NCBI GenBank assembly: GCA_001566295.1
Contig: KQ964250.1
Coordinates: forward strand, 496,001-560,000
DNA length: 64,000 nucleotides
Direction of reading: 5' to 3'
Origin: Microdochium bolleyi
Lineage: Eukaryota > Ascomycota > Sordariomycetes > Xylariales > Microdochiaceae
Shown: piece after piece, positions 23,993 to 34,494 of the stretch
Numbering within the stretch: the stretch's first letter is position 1
How the letters are laid out: every line of letters begins with the position of its first letter
The notes under the pieces: generated by a model
Database searches by the model: none
Seen by the model: only the letters and a program-made list of their open reading frames with translations
What the model was told of the DNA's origin: nothing
Made by a program: the position numbers and the translations under genes

Positions 23993-24814
23993 TTTTTCGG
24001 CATGGAGGTGGTGCCAGATTGGTTGTCTAGGGACATGTCCATTCGCTCACGTTGCGATCTTTTCCTCTCAGAGTTTCACGTTTATATTATACTGGCCATT
24101 GGAGTTTAGCTTGCACACACCGTGCTCATCCTCCTCGCCATGTGGTTGTTTTGGTTGCACCGTCGCGACACGTCTAGCATACATCAGATCAGGAGTTTTG
24201 GAACCATCAGAGCTGTCAGGTTTTCTGGAAGTTAGAACGAGTGATGAACAATTATTACCAAATCAGTTTTGCGACATTCTTTCCCTCGCGAGGGTGATGT
24301 GCCCTGAGTCTGATTCCTCTACTCAAGAACAGTGTCTTTCTGTTGCGGTTGCACATGTACGTGTCTACCTTGTCCTTGCTCTGGTTTGCATGCCTACTAA
24401 CATATTTCGTCCAAGAACACAATATCAGTGCAGCTCCTCCTCTTTGGCGTCGTCGTCATCCTTCCCCCGGGACCCTCTCGATCAGCCTGCGAGCACCGGC
24501 TCCCCAGGATCCGGAGGCGAGTAGATATAGATACGCTCTAGGGGTCTTCCTGCTCGATCGACACGCGCAAGAACCGGGGTGGGCATGAGATGGCAAAGCG
24601 CAGGACACGGAACATGGATCCTGCCATCCTTTCTGCTGCGCGTGCGTGTTAAAGCCGTTCTGTGCAAATCTTGAGCAGCTTTAACAACACCAACAGGACA
24701 CGCACCGCTTATGTGTTATTCAGGAACAGTTGCCAGCCGACATCATCACGTTCCGGCGCCGCTGGAGTATTCTAGTTGCACTGCTGTTATATCTGCCCCC
24801 CCCTAGAACGCCGC
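23993..24814. other. Convergent 3' intergenic region
   Basis: Lies between the stops of the kinase (+) and the bZIP gene (-). It contains T-rich stretches near 24060-24090 that could hold the 3' end of the kinase transcript. No gene was recognised. Confidence 0.6.
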
Positions 24815-25885
24815 TTATTCCCCATCGCATTCGGCGATGAGAGTATGCACATGGTTGTTGGGAATGGCAAAGTGCGGCGGCGGCGCACAAGTTTTTGGCA
24901 TGTTGGGGGGCATGCTGGACGGCTCGGCCGTGCTAAGAGCTGGGACAAGATTGGGCGGCGAGATCGCGGGTGGGCATACGCTCTGCCAGATGAGCTGGGA
25001 GCTGGCATCAGGGTGTGAACTGAGCGAGGCGACTCTGGGATCCTCTCCAAGGAGAAAAGCTGGCCCATCCTGCAGAATGACGCTGTCTCCGGGATCGCAT
25101 TCGAAAATGAATGACCCTTGACTGGCTAGACCGAGCACTGAGTTTGAGGTGGGAGACATCGAGCCGATAGACATGAGATTTTCGCGCCCAGTCACGGAGG
25201 TTGACCACTGGTAGGGCACGTGGCTGTGATCCCCTGCTCCCATCACCGGCCCCGAGCTGATGCTGCGCACATGACCGACATTGCGGATGGTAGATCCCGG
25301 ACAGGAGTCCTCAGTGAGAGCTCGAGGCCGTTGTCCAGTAGATGTAGACGAGGCTGGAGACATGCCAACCGTGACACCACCGCCGGGGAAGGATGGGTCG
25401 AAACTGAAGCCAGCACCGCCCAGACCAAGACTACCGAGTTGTGAATGGTCTGGCAGCTGCGACCATGTGGGCATCGCGGGTGTGGCCATGATCATGGGTG
25501 ATGTGCTGTGGCTACCGGCGAAGCTACGGTATGGAGGCGAATCATGGTTGACAGGTGGCGTTGGGCTCCTGGTCTGGGCGAGGGTTCCTTGTAGGTACTC
25601 GAGCTGCTTCTTAAGCTTCTCAACCTCTCTGGTCCTGTCCCTCATATTTCTGCCTGCATCCGGGAAGTGTCAGAGTGCTTTCTTCAATATGATGCCGGAG
25701 ATCGGCTGTCACTTACGGTATGCTCGTTGAGCAAGCCGGTTCTGTATCTTGCGGCGTTCGGAGGCGTCAGCGAGGTTCCTCCAGTCCTCATCAGGCTTCA
25801 TCAGGTCAGCATATGAGGTTGCCAGGGGCCGGGCACCACGAGCCGAGGTTGTGCTCGCTGTTCTCGGGTGATCAGAGGTCGCCAT
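24815..25885 (-). CDS. bZIP transcription factor
   Basis: Nuclear DNA-binding regulator. Two exons on the minus strand, 25717-25885 and 24815-25653, joined across a 63-nt intron (GTAAGT...GCAG), give 335 residues. The intron falls inside the basic region. Joined, residues 43-66 contain ERRKIQNRLAQRAYR, the N-x7-R bZIP core (Asn49, Arg57), followed by a short leucine zipper (EKLKKQLEYLQ, about 67-80). The remaining 250 residues are rich in Ser, Pro and Gly without a recognisable domain, and finish with a His/Val/Leu segment (NNHVHTLIAECDGE). The start at 25885 is the nearest in-frame ATG upstream of the basic region and has purines at -3 and +4. An overlapping upstream ORF is listed separately. 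The exact subfamily and target genes are not inferable by eye. Confidence 0.87.
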
Positions 25886-25929
25886 TGTGGACTCGGAGTG
25901 TAGGCAGTGAATGCGGTGTGTTCTTGCAT
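25801..25929 (-). promoter_or_regulatory. Overlapping upstream ORF of the bZIP gene
   Basis: An ATG at 25929 (pyrimidines at -3 to -1, a weak context) opens a 42-codon frame that ends at 25801, past the bZIP start at 25885 and in another frame. If the transcript begins upstream of 25929, scanning ribosomes that use it would miss the bZIP ATG, a layout known to control several fungal bZIP genes such as the GCN4/cpc-1 group (general knowledge). The transcript start is unknown, so the regulatory role is inference. Confidence 0.4.
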
Positions 25930-28074
25930 GGGCACAGGCGCATAGCGAGGTAGGTGGTGTGAACTAGGAGGGTTGCCGTCTCCAATGTATGACACAGGGT
26001 AGGGCCGCCGCTTATTCACGACTCGAAAGACCAGACCGGGCTGAAGATTGTTCTTGGGGGCTTATCACGGCATAGCAATGGACCATCTGGAGCTCGGTCA
26101 GCGTTGTGCAACAGCAGGTAACAGGCACAAGATGGCACAACCTTGTCACCAACGATCCCTAAAGTTTAGGTAAGGGACAGTGAGACTGCTCGGGGCGGTG
26201 CCTGAGTTTGTCCCTCCTCTGCGTTGTCTCCAAAGAAGAGTTTCGAGTAGTCATGGTCATGACTGCGCCGTTCTGTACACAGAGCCCCATGAATTGTGAT
26301 GCAGCATCCTTGCAGCCTGAAGCTGAGAGCATGGAAGGCCAGTGCGTGCCTGCTAGTAACAGCGACGCGCCACACGGGCGGTTGGTCCTGTGATGCCACT
26401 TTGCTGTTGACTGTTGACGTGGCGGAGGCCGTGTGTATCGCTACACATGGGAGCGGACCAGCGCCACCCACGCAGTGGCTGCATGCAGACAGTGCTTGCC
26501 TGTGGAACGCTCCAGCCTTTGCAGTGCCCTGCCTGGCTGCGCGGGAGGTCCTCGGAAGTTTCTCTGACGTTGGTGCCCGAGTGGAGTGTTGATATTGGGT
26601 GAGAAGATGAGCTAGATCTGTCGCAGATGATCGTGGGCCTCGACAACGGGAACCTTGGAAGGCGCTCCCGGCACTGGTAGCTTGTCCACCCTGGCGCCTG
26701 CAGTGTCCCGCCTGCCTCCCTTTGCATCATACTAGAAGCCATCCTACTACTACAGGTACCTTAAGTTGGTGCGCGGAAACAGGTTCGGCGTGCTGGGTCT
26801 GCTGCGCCGCAGTCAGATGTGCGGCCGCTTTCTTGTGCCACTCTTCTATTTGCGTTCTAGCCAGTCACGACAGAGCGAGTCGGGCGCCACGAAGCGGAAG
26901 GACACCTGCCACCGTCCTGGACATCTTTTGTGGCTCAGGCTTGTCCGCAGAATGCAGGTGAGATCAGCTGGCCAGGTATCACGAAATCATAAATAGCTGC
27001 AGTGGGTTGCACAGAACCAGGAGTAGGAAATATGCCAAAGGAGAAAGAAGCAATACAAAAGAGGCATTATACAGTTTCCGCTGTGCTACAAGGTTCGGTC
27101 CAGCACTTGCTGTTGTCTAGAGTTGAATCCAGAGGTTCTTTTCTATGCTGCCCTTACCTGCACGTGAGAGCCTGTCAAGCTAAGACTCAAGGTCTAAAAG
27201 ATTTGCAACCTAGAGCCCTAGCTACGAGCAACCATGCTTGTCCGGGATCATAGTTTCTTGAGAGTTTAGTTGTTTGAAAGCATGCAAGATGCAATGACGA
27301 GGAGCTGCACAGGCACAGAACTGATTCTACATCAGTGAAGCGAGTGTAGGAAGCCCAGACACACTTTGCAACTTTCGCGTATAGACTCTTCCCTTCAAGT
27401 ATACTTGAATCAAGTCCGTCAACCCTGATCGCTACTACGTTGAGACTGGTTTGAAACTTCACCTTTCATTCTAAAACCAACAAGAGCATTTTGATTGCGT
27501 TGGAGTTTGTTTCCCACCGAACTCGAAAGCAACTCGCGATTCAACTGAAATCCCTACACCAGTCGCCGAGGGCACTTCGCCAGCGAAACCATTCACTAAC
27601 ACATCACCGCCAACACATGCACGAGAACGTATTCACCGAAACACCTGTGATCCCTTCCACAAGTCGCGCGTGATTGCTTGCATCTACTCTCAGCATTTTG
27701 CGAAGCGACGCTCTCTCACTTTATCTGGGGACTCAACTGGTTAGCAAAACTTCCTTTCCTCTCACGTGCAGCACAACCATCGACACATACACTGCCTCTC
27801 AACTCATCCACCACACCACTTTCGATCCCCATTTGGGTCATACGTAGTTGCCTTTCCTATGGTATCAAAGCTATTTTCAACTGCCCGCAAGATTCTCACT
27901 GAACTTACTTCTCACATCTTCAGCTCAAGGCAACCATATCTCATCATCCCTAGTGCAAAGTCAGCCAACCAGTACTCGCCATCATTTTCCACCAGGGCAG
28001 CACTTCCGATCAAGACTAAACGATCACAACAAGCCCCATCTCCCCACAGCACATAACATAGAAACACACCTATC
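25886..28074. other. Divergent intergenic region
   Basis: Promoters of the bZIP gene (-) and of the small nuclear-looking gene (+) lie here. The right-hand 580 nt (27490-28074) are rich in C, A and T with few G, typical of a long fungal 5' leader. No gene was recognised in between; open frames are short and motif-free. Confidence 0.55.
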
Positions 28075-28958
28075 ATGCCCAGAGCCTGCAAAGCAGACGG
28101 CGGCGGCGGTGGCGGCTTCCGGTGGGACACGGAGCAGATCATGAAGCTGCTGGTCATCATGATGCACGTGCAGAACCCCGGTCTGACCATCAGCGGCTGG
28201 GACAACATCGAGAAGGCGCTCCGGGTCGCGTTCGACGGCAAGGTCTCACTCGATGCCGCAAAGTACGTACCGGACAAAGATCCTGTTCACACGCACCGTG
28301 GCATCACCGTTCGCTCACCTCGTGAGCCCCTTCCTCTAGATCCAATAACTGACAACCGTTTTGTATTGCCAGGGGCCAGTGGAAGAGCATAAAGAAGACG
28401 TATCTCGCCGGTGGGGGCGAGAAGGTCAAGGACATGCTCGGTGGTTCTGCCTCGGGCGGCGGTCCGGCGAACGCAAAGGCCGGCGTCAAGGGCACCAAGA
28501 CCGGCAGCGGCAAGGCGGGACGAGCCCGGGGCGGTAAACCCCCCGAGGACGCGGCCGACGACATCGAGCCGAAGGAAGACGATGGCGGTGAGGAAATGAT
28601 GATGGGAGCAGGCGGCGGCGACTCGGACGACGATGCCTTGCCCACCAACGACAGCGGCGGCGACCACACCCGGCAGCCCAAGAGCAAGGACAAGGGTAAG
28701 GGCAAGAACCCAGTCAATACCGAGCAGCTCCGTGTCGAAATCGACGACGACGATGCCGCCGACGATCACGACCACCAAGACAACCAAGAGGAAGACGAGG
28801 ACGAGGTCGAGCCCCAGGTCAAGAAGAAGCGGTCTGCCTCGGCTGCCGGCCCCAGCGATCGCCGAGCGACCAAGAAGGCTCGCTCGTCCGGCGTGGCTAC
28901 GAAGGCGGTACCTAGGGGCGACCCGGCTCGGGACTTCGATGCTTTTATGACCTTGTAG
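28075..28958 (+). CDS. Small charged nuclear-looking protein of unknown function
   Basis: Two exons, 28075-28262 and 28373-28958, joined across a 110-nt intron (GTACGT...CCAG), give 257 residues. The first 75 residues are structured: after a glycine run comes FRWDTEQIMKLLVIMM (15-30), then a helix-rich segment to GQWKSIKKTYL. This resembles the compact helical Myb/SANT-like heads found on many uncharacterised fungal proteins, but I cannot prove it. The rest is low-complexity: Gly/Ala/Lys-rich, then acidic (IDDDDAADDHDH, EEDEDEVEP), then a basic stretch (KKKRS...RRATKKAR) that could be a bipartite nuclear signal. Function unknown; chromatin or nuclear association is only inferred from composition. 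Confidence 0.68.
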
Positions 28959-29628
28959 TAGTAGTCGTGCTGGGCTCTCTCGGTACAACATGGTTCCGCT
29001 TGGGAGTAACACTGCCTTTGTTGCCCATGAGGTTCCCCGCGTCCACAAAACTTTCGAACGAAACCGGGAAAGAGTGCTACTCGGTGTTGGGAGGCAGTCG
29101 TCAAAGTCATCTACTCTAGTCTGAACATCGACATTTCAGATCTGAAATGACGTATCAATCCGATGCTGCACTGGAGGGAGCAAAGATGCCTTCAGGCGTT
29201 TACCGCCCGCAATCCCGGGGTGCTGCAGTCCCGAACGGGAACTTGTCAAGTACAAGAACATAGGCCTTTTGCGTTTGCTTTTTCAACATTGAAATGTCCA
29301 TATCAGCAGTGAACCAAGCCATGACAGTTTGTCGTATCCAAAAATTGTTTTTTTGCCTGTGCTATAAATGAGAACGCTTCCATGCAATGCCAAAGTGTCT
29401 GAGAGTGAATCTCAAGTCTAATAAATTGCCCTTTTCCCCTTGTCCGAGTCTGTGCAAGCTTGTGCCGGACCTTGATGGAAAACCTGTGCTCTGATCCCGT
29501 GCCCGGATCGGAACACGGCGCACCGTCAAGAGTGTCTGGCTGTCTGGCACTTCTTAGTTTTAAGTGATGTATGCCTTATCCAACGCCGCACGCCGCCGCC
29601 GAGCTTATAGTGCCCTCGCGCGAGCCCT
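28959..29628. other. Convergent 3' intergenic region
   Basis: Lies between the stop of the small charged protein (+) and the stop of CHK1 (-). AT-rich stretches around 29260-29360 include TTTTTTT and CTATAAAT. No gene was recognised. Confidence 0.6.
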
Positions 29629-31320
29629 CTAGGCATCCGGCTTGTACACCGCATCCTTGCACAGCAGCACGACGTTCTTGAAGAAGCGCCTCCACTCGAG
29701 CGGGTCGCCCTTGACTTTGACGAACCGCACCTCGAGCAGCTCCTGCGCCTCGGGCAGGTAGTACTTGTCAATGACGATCTCGCCGTGCAGGCTCTGCCGC
29801 CGTCCGTCGACGGTCTTAATTTTGATTGTGCTGATGTGGTCCGCCTGGCCAATGTAGCCGGGTGTCGGCGGGAGGGGCACGTTGAGCTGGTGCAGGCCGT
29901 CGCGGAGCATCTGGACGAGCAGCTGCGGCGGCACGTGCGAGAAGAATCGCGTGAATGAGTGCGCTGGCACAATGTCGTGGAAGTGTCGTGCTCGCTGGGT
30001 CAGGGTCATGGAGACACCTCGTGCCTGGGAGAACTGGCTCATGGAGGGCTCTTCTGCTAGAGCCTCGAATAAGGAGTTTGGCTGGGTTGCGGAAGGCCCC
30101 ACCGACGCGTCGGCCCGCGACACTGGCTGTGTCGACGAGATAGCCTGCGCTCCAAGTGAGCGGAGTGTTGGTCTTTCCCAGTCGAATAGTACGTCGTTAA
30201 TTGGCGTTTCTGGCTGCGTCGCTGATATCCTTGACATGTCCGAAGCCGAGCCACTGTCCAGCTCCATAGCATCCTGTGACGCTCTATTTTGGGATCCTGT
30301 TGGCCTTTGGCTGAAGTCGATGTGCAGGTTCTCGAGCATTTTGGTAGCTAGATTCAGTGGATCGGATATCTGCCCATCTGCACTGAGGAAGCGGTTCGGC
30401 CGTGTATACCACGGATGCTGGCGGATCTGGCCGAACGTAAATCGCTTGCTGGCCTCCGTGTTCATCATGCCGCGAAGCAGTGACAGTGCTTGAGCCGGCA
30501 ATCGTTCCCAGAGACTGTCCGTGCTACGTCCGTTTGTCCTCAGATACTCCTGAAACTCCCAACTCGCAGATGTCGGCTCATCCCAGGGTGTGTTGCCGAC
30601 CAGGAGAACAAACAGAATGACGCCGCAGGACCAGATATCTACCAGATCTGGCGAGTACTTGTGCGATTTGTCACCCCTGCCGCAGCGCAGCACCTCGGGT
30701 GCGATGTACGGTGGGCTGCCGCACATTGTCGTGCTGAGTTTTCTCTGGCCTTTGTACTCGAACATGGTGGCCATGCCGAAGTCTGCAAGCTTTAGGCTGC
30801 CGTCGAGGGACATGAGAATGTTCTCCGGCTTGAGATCCCGGTGTCCGACACCCTTTGAATGCATGAAGCTAACACCGCTGATGAGCTGGAGGAAGTAGAG
30901 GTGGGCGATATCCTCGGTGACGCCGACATCAGCCTCGATCTTGTCGAAGAGGTCGCCTCCTTCGGCGAACTCCATTGCGATCCATCGCCAAACATGGTCT
31001 TCGCCTGTAGCGAACCACTCGATGATGTTTGGATGCTGGCCAATGAGAGAGTGCAGGGATACCTCCATGGCGATCTGCTTGGCCGAGATGCGGCCCTGTT
31101 TGACGGCATAGCCCTTGTGAATAAGCTTGACGGCAAATACTGGCGAGGGGGCATCCAGAGGCACTGCCTTTTTTATGCTGGCGATCTTGTTAGCCAGATG
31201 CAAGTCCAAACCCGAGGCTGGGCAATGTACTCACGAGGCGTAAGCTCCCCTCCCGATTGTCTTGGATATTATCCGGAAGGGGAGGTCCTGGGGGAGGGGG
31301 TCTAGTTGAGACTGTTGCAT
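29629..31320 (-). CDS. chk1: DNA-damage checkpoint kinase Chk1
   Basis: Checkpoint Ser/Thr kinase that in other fungi holds cells before mitosis when DNA is damaged (family knowledge). Two exons on the minus strand, 31235-31320 and 29629-31177, with a 57-nt intron (GTGAGT...CCAG), give 544 residues, close to yeast Chk1 in length. Features: LPFRIISKTIGRGAYASIKK (residues 13-32) with the glycine loop split by the intron, AVKL with Lys46, HRDLKPEN (Asp143), LADFG (161-163), CGSPPYIAPEVL activation segment, VDIWSCGVILFVLLVGNTPWD, and a C-terminal region from about 430 (FFSHVPPQLLVQMLRDGL..., VIDKYYL, VRFVKVKGDPLEWRRFF) matching the regulatory KA1-like tail of Chk1. A Ser/Gln-rich linker (SATQP, SSTQP, SATQPN) lies between. 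Divergent from the E2 gene with 860 nt between starts. Confidence 0.95.
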
Positions 31321-32180
31321 CGTGGTTGTGTTGGTAAGCGAGGAGGGTTCCTTGAAGCACAGAAGAGACATCTAAGGACGGCATTGTGTAAAACAGCGGA
31401 CTCCCCGAGTCTGCTCGTGAATAGGGTTGAGACGTCACCGCTCTTACACCCATTCCAGACATCCAAGACGAGGTCTGTCGGCAATGAAAAGTGGTACGCA
31501 CCATTGTTGTCGCGTTGAGAGCACTCTACACGGGTCCTGCGCGTCTGGGATGCCTTGTTACTGGTTTCCACTTTGAGTCGAGAGTCGCGTCGTGTTCTGA
31601 AGCACTTTAACCGTTTGTTTGATCGTGACTCGGCGGGACGCGCTTCAGTTGATTGGCAGAGGCTGCCTGGTTGCCTGCAGCTGGACCCTGCGCTTCGGCT
31701 TACAGCGCTTGGGAACTGCATCTGGCTGGGCTACAGGCGCGGCAGGCCCCCATTGCGGGCCCACCTTTTTATCTTATCGGCTCCCGCGTTGCCATGGGCG
31801 CCTCAGCATTGGCTTGGATTTGTTTACAGTGCCAGCGCATCTGCGCCGGAAGGGAGCAACGCCATGCAGTAGCGCAGTCCGGCAGCGAGACCTCAAACTG
31901 CGGCTCCCTTTCTACGACTCCTGGCTTAACCTTGCTTTCCTCTTCCCTTCAAAACTCAATCTAGACGACACCCACACCACTTTGGTTCCTTTCCGACTCG
32001 AGATTTACTTGGTCCGCATCGCTATAGCCGCCGTCACCATTTCCCAGTTCAGCATCACCAGGTTCGTGGAACTTCCGACTCCTGTGTCACTTCAAGGTCA
32101 CTTGGACATAACACCTGTTGCGGCAGACAGTGCTCGGAGCTGTTAAAGTTCCATCTTTGGCTGACTTGACCATAGACACA
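31321..32180. other. Shared CHK1-UBC11 promoter region
   Basis: An 860-nt divergent promoter. Next to the E2 start it has C/T- and CA-rich leader sequence (31930-32060). Five ACGCG/CGCGT motifs sit between 31511 and 31789 and are listed separately. No coding feature was recognised. Confidence 0.65.
31511..31789. promoter_or_regulatory. Cluster of five ACGCG/CGCGT motifs (MBF-like)
   Basis: CGCGT occurs at 31511-31515, 31540-31544, 31586-31590 and 31785-31789, and ACGCG at 31638-31642. ACGCG is the core of the MluI cell-cycle box bound by MBF-type factors in fungi (established knowledge). The spacing lies mid-way between the divergent CHK1 and UBC11 starts. About 0.5-1 such motifs would be expected by chance in 280 bp, so the enrichment is modest but real in the sequence; binding is inferred. 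Confidence 0.45.
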
Positions 32181-32876
32181 ATGCAATTCGCCGACCAGAA
32201 CCAAACCTCTGCCCCGGGCAGCACCGAGGCTACGAAGCTCAATGGCAACCGCAAAGGCCCCGACGCCCAGAGTGTAGCGAAGAGGTACGCCAGCCCAGCC
32301 CGAGGACAATCATGACTGCACTGGAAGCGGCATATGAGAGAAGACTGGAATACTAACATCATCACACCTGCAGACTTCAGACAGAGCTCATGCAACTCAT
32401 GACATCACCGGCGCCCGGCGTATCTGCCTTCCCGGGGGCGGACGGCAACCTCATGTCCTGGGCGGCGACGATCGAAGGCCCCGACGACACACCATACGCC
32501 GGCCTCACGCTTAAGCTGTCCTTGAGCTTTCCCAGCAACTACCCGTATGCGCCACCGACAGTGCTTTTCAAGACACCCATATACCACCCAAACTTTGACT
32601 TTTCTGGCCGCATCTGTCTCGACATCCTGAAGGACAAATGGACGGCGGCGTACAATATCCAGACGGTACTTCTTAGCCTCCAGAGCTTACTAGGCGAGCC
32701 CAACAAGTACGCACCTGCCTGGTCCCTATGTCCTGCCCACCACATTTAGTATTTTACTGACCGTTGGCAATAGTGCCTCTCCCCTGAATGGCGAGGCGGC
32801 AGAGCTCTGGGACAAAGACCCGACCGAATTCAAGAAGAAGGTTCTTGCTCGCCATAGGGATATTGATGACGAGTAG
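32181..32876 (+). CDS. ubc11: Ubiquitin-conjugating enzyme E2 of the UBE2C/Ubc11 family
   Basis: E2 enzyme that in its family works with the anaphase-promoting complex to mark mitotic cyclins and securin (family knowledge). Three exons, 32181-32284, 32374-32706 and 32774-32876, give 179 residues, the same length as human UBE2C. The intron boundaries (GTACGC...GCAG, GTACGC...ATAG) keep frame. Seen: a short disordered N-terminal extension (1-31), then VAKRLQTELMQLM (32-44), a hallmark of this subfamily, YHPNFD with the HPN motif (106-108), catalytic Cys116 in GRICLDILKDKW, and NASPLNGEAAELW near the C-terminus. The family assignment rests on both length and the KRLQxELMxLM signature. Divergent from CHK1. 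Confidence 0.95.
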
Positions 32877-33800
32877 GCGGATAGCATTGGGTTCTCCACC
32901 GTGGCGTTCAGGGCAACTTCATCGCGAGCGTTATGATTAGGGACCTGCTCCTGATAGCTTCGGCCAGCAGGGAATTGCAGATTGCGTTGGATTGCATAGC
33001 TCATTTTGCATTTTCGGGTGCTTCTTTGATGCACAACATGGCTAAGGCGTGTTCAGAATACAAGGCTGCTCATGGCATTTGCCACACTCCATCGTTGCGC
33101 CTGGGAGCTGTTCAAGAGCCCGTCAATGTTCGCCGTGCGGAATTGCTTGCTGTGGACAAAAGAGCGTCTAAAGTGCTGTAACACAAGCCGACTTCATCCG
33201 AGGGAAAGAACGAGCAACGCCTTGTCAAATGGCAGTCCGTGTTGGGAACATCAAGCAAGCGCGTAATTACATCTCAACGCGCCCTCCGTGTTGTAACACA
33301 TATCACGAAGAGTCACAACGGCTGGCCTACAGAGTAAAACATCACACAGCACAACTGGCGTCGAGGAGCCGGTGGGGTGTAGCTTGAATGTTTATGTTTT
33401 GTTCATTTTCGTATCTCCCCAACGCCTTGCCTTCCTCCCATCCGTCATCGCACAACTCTTGTCGTTATCGTGTTCTTCGTCCAGTCGGGGTTTTGCCGCT
33501 GAGGGGTAAATTGAATGCACAGTTCGGACAACAAGGGTTGGCGAATAGGAAAGAGAACTTTCCCAGTTCCTGGCAATGTTTTTTGTTTCTTTTGCTGGAA
33601 TCAATTCTTCTTCGTTGATTCTAAAAAACAAAATGTGAATGACCCGACCCTGTGGATGTGATTTGCGCCCCGCGAGAGAAAAACCATGTGATCTTTTTGT
33701 TTTCGGTTCGGTTGTGGTGGTGGACAACCCAGGTTGTGGAAGAAAGAGGTTGGAGAAGGAATTCGTCTTTTCGTATTGGTTTCTCTTCTGTTCTCTGCAT
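32877..33800. other. Convergent 3' intergenic region
   Basis: Lies between the stop of the E2 gene (+) and the stop of eL31 (-). It includes T-rich stretches (33570-33640 and 33690-33790) likely to belong to 3' ends. No gene was recognised. Confidence 0.6.
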
Positions 33801-34494
33801 TTATTCCTCAACGACAACGGTAACCAGGCCCTTGGGGTTCTTGACGTTGACGGCCTGGACGTAGCTGTAGAGCTTCTCCTTGGCGCCCTCCTCGTCGTTT
33901 CTCCGTCGGCTGATGCGGATGCGGAGTCTGTACGGGACACCCTTGACACCCTGCTCCCACACCTTCTTGTTCAGCTGGGGGTCGACGCGGACATCAGAGG
34001 TTTGCTATAAAGCACTATGTTAGTACAACTGTCCCCGGCGTCGGCACTGAGCATATAGTTCGTGGTGCAACGAGTGCCGAGATGGCAGTCGCGCGGCGTC
34101 GTGGTGTATCGTTGGTGTGCTGTGCGTGCGTGATGATGTAGAGAGAGGGAGCCGTACCATAGCCTGCTGGGCGAAAGCCTTGATCTCCTTGATGGCCTTG
34201 GGAGCCCGCTTCTTGAAGGTGACACCGTGCAGCTGTTCACAGGGCCGTTAGCATAACCGAATCGTTGAACAGTACTTCTGCGCTTCCTTCAAGATCATTC
34301 CAGTCCGCCGCATCCTCCATGAGCTGGTGCCAGATATGCGCGCATGCGGCAGTCCTTCCAGATCCTTCCAAAGCAATTCGATCTTCCGATAAGGGGCTAA
34401 CACATACTCTCTTGTGCATGTGGATGGTGTACTCGCGGGAGACGACCTCGTCGATGGCGGACTTGCCGCCCTTCTTCTGGGTTTTCGACGACAT
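33801..34494 (-). CDS. rpl31: 60S ribosomal protein eL31
   Basis: Structural protein of the large cytosolic ribosomal subunit near the peptide exit tunnel (family knowledge). Three exons on the minus strand, 34408-34494, 34158-34232 and 33801-34004, all in phase 0, give 121 residues, the normal eukaryotic length. The protein starts MSSKTQKKGGKSAIDEVVSR, runs through EYTIHMHKR at the end of exon 1, LHGVTFKKRAPKAIKEIKAF in exon 2, and exon 3 carries DVRVDPQLNKKVWEQG, YRLRIRISRRRNDEEG and the C-terminal LVTVVVEE. Introns of 175 and 153 nt, early in the gene, are normal for fungal ribosomal-protein genes. I saw no C/D-box snoRNA signature in either intron. Confidence 0.97.

Noticed and set aside
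34233..34407. Possible snoRNA in the eL31 intron
   Set aside because: I looked for C/D or H/ACA boxes, since ribosomal-protein introns often host snoRNAs, and saw no matching pair.
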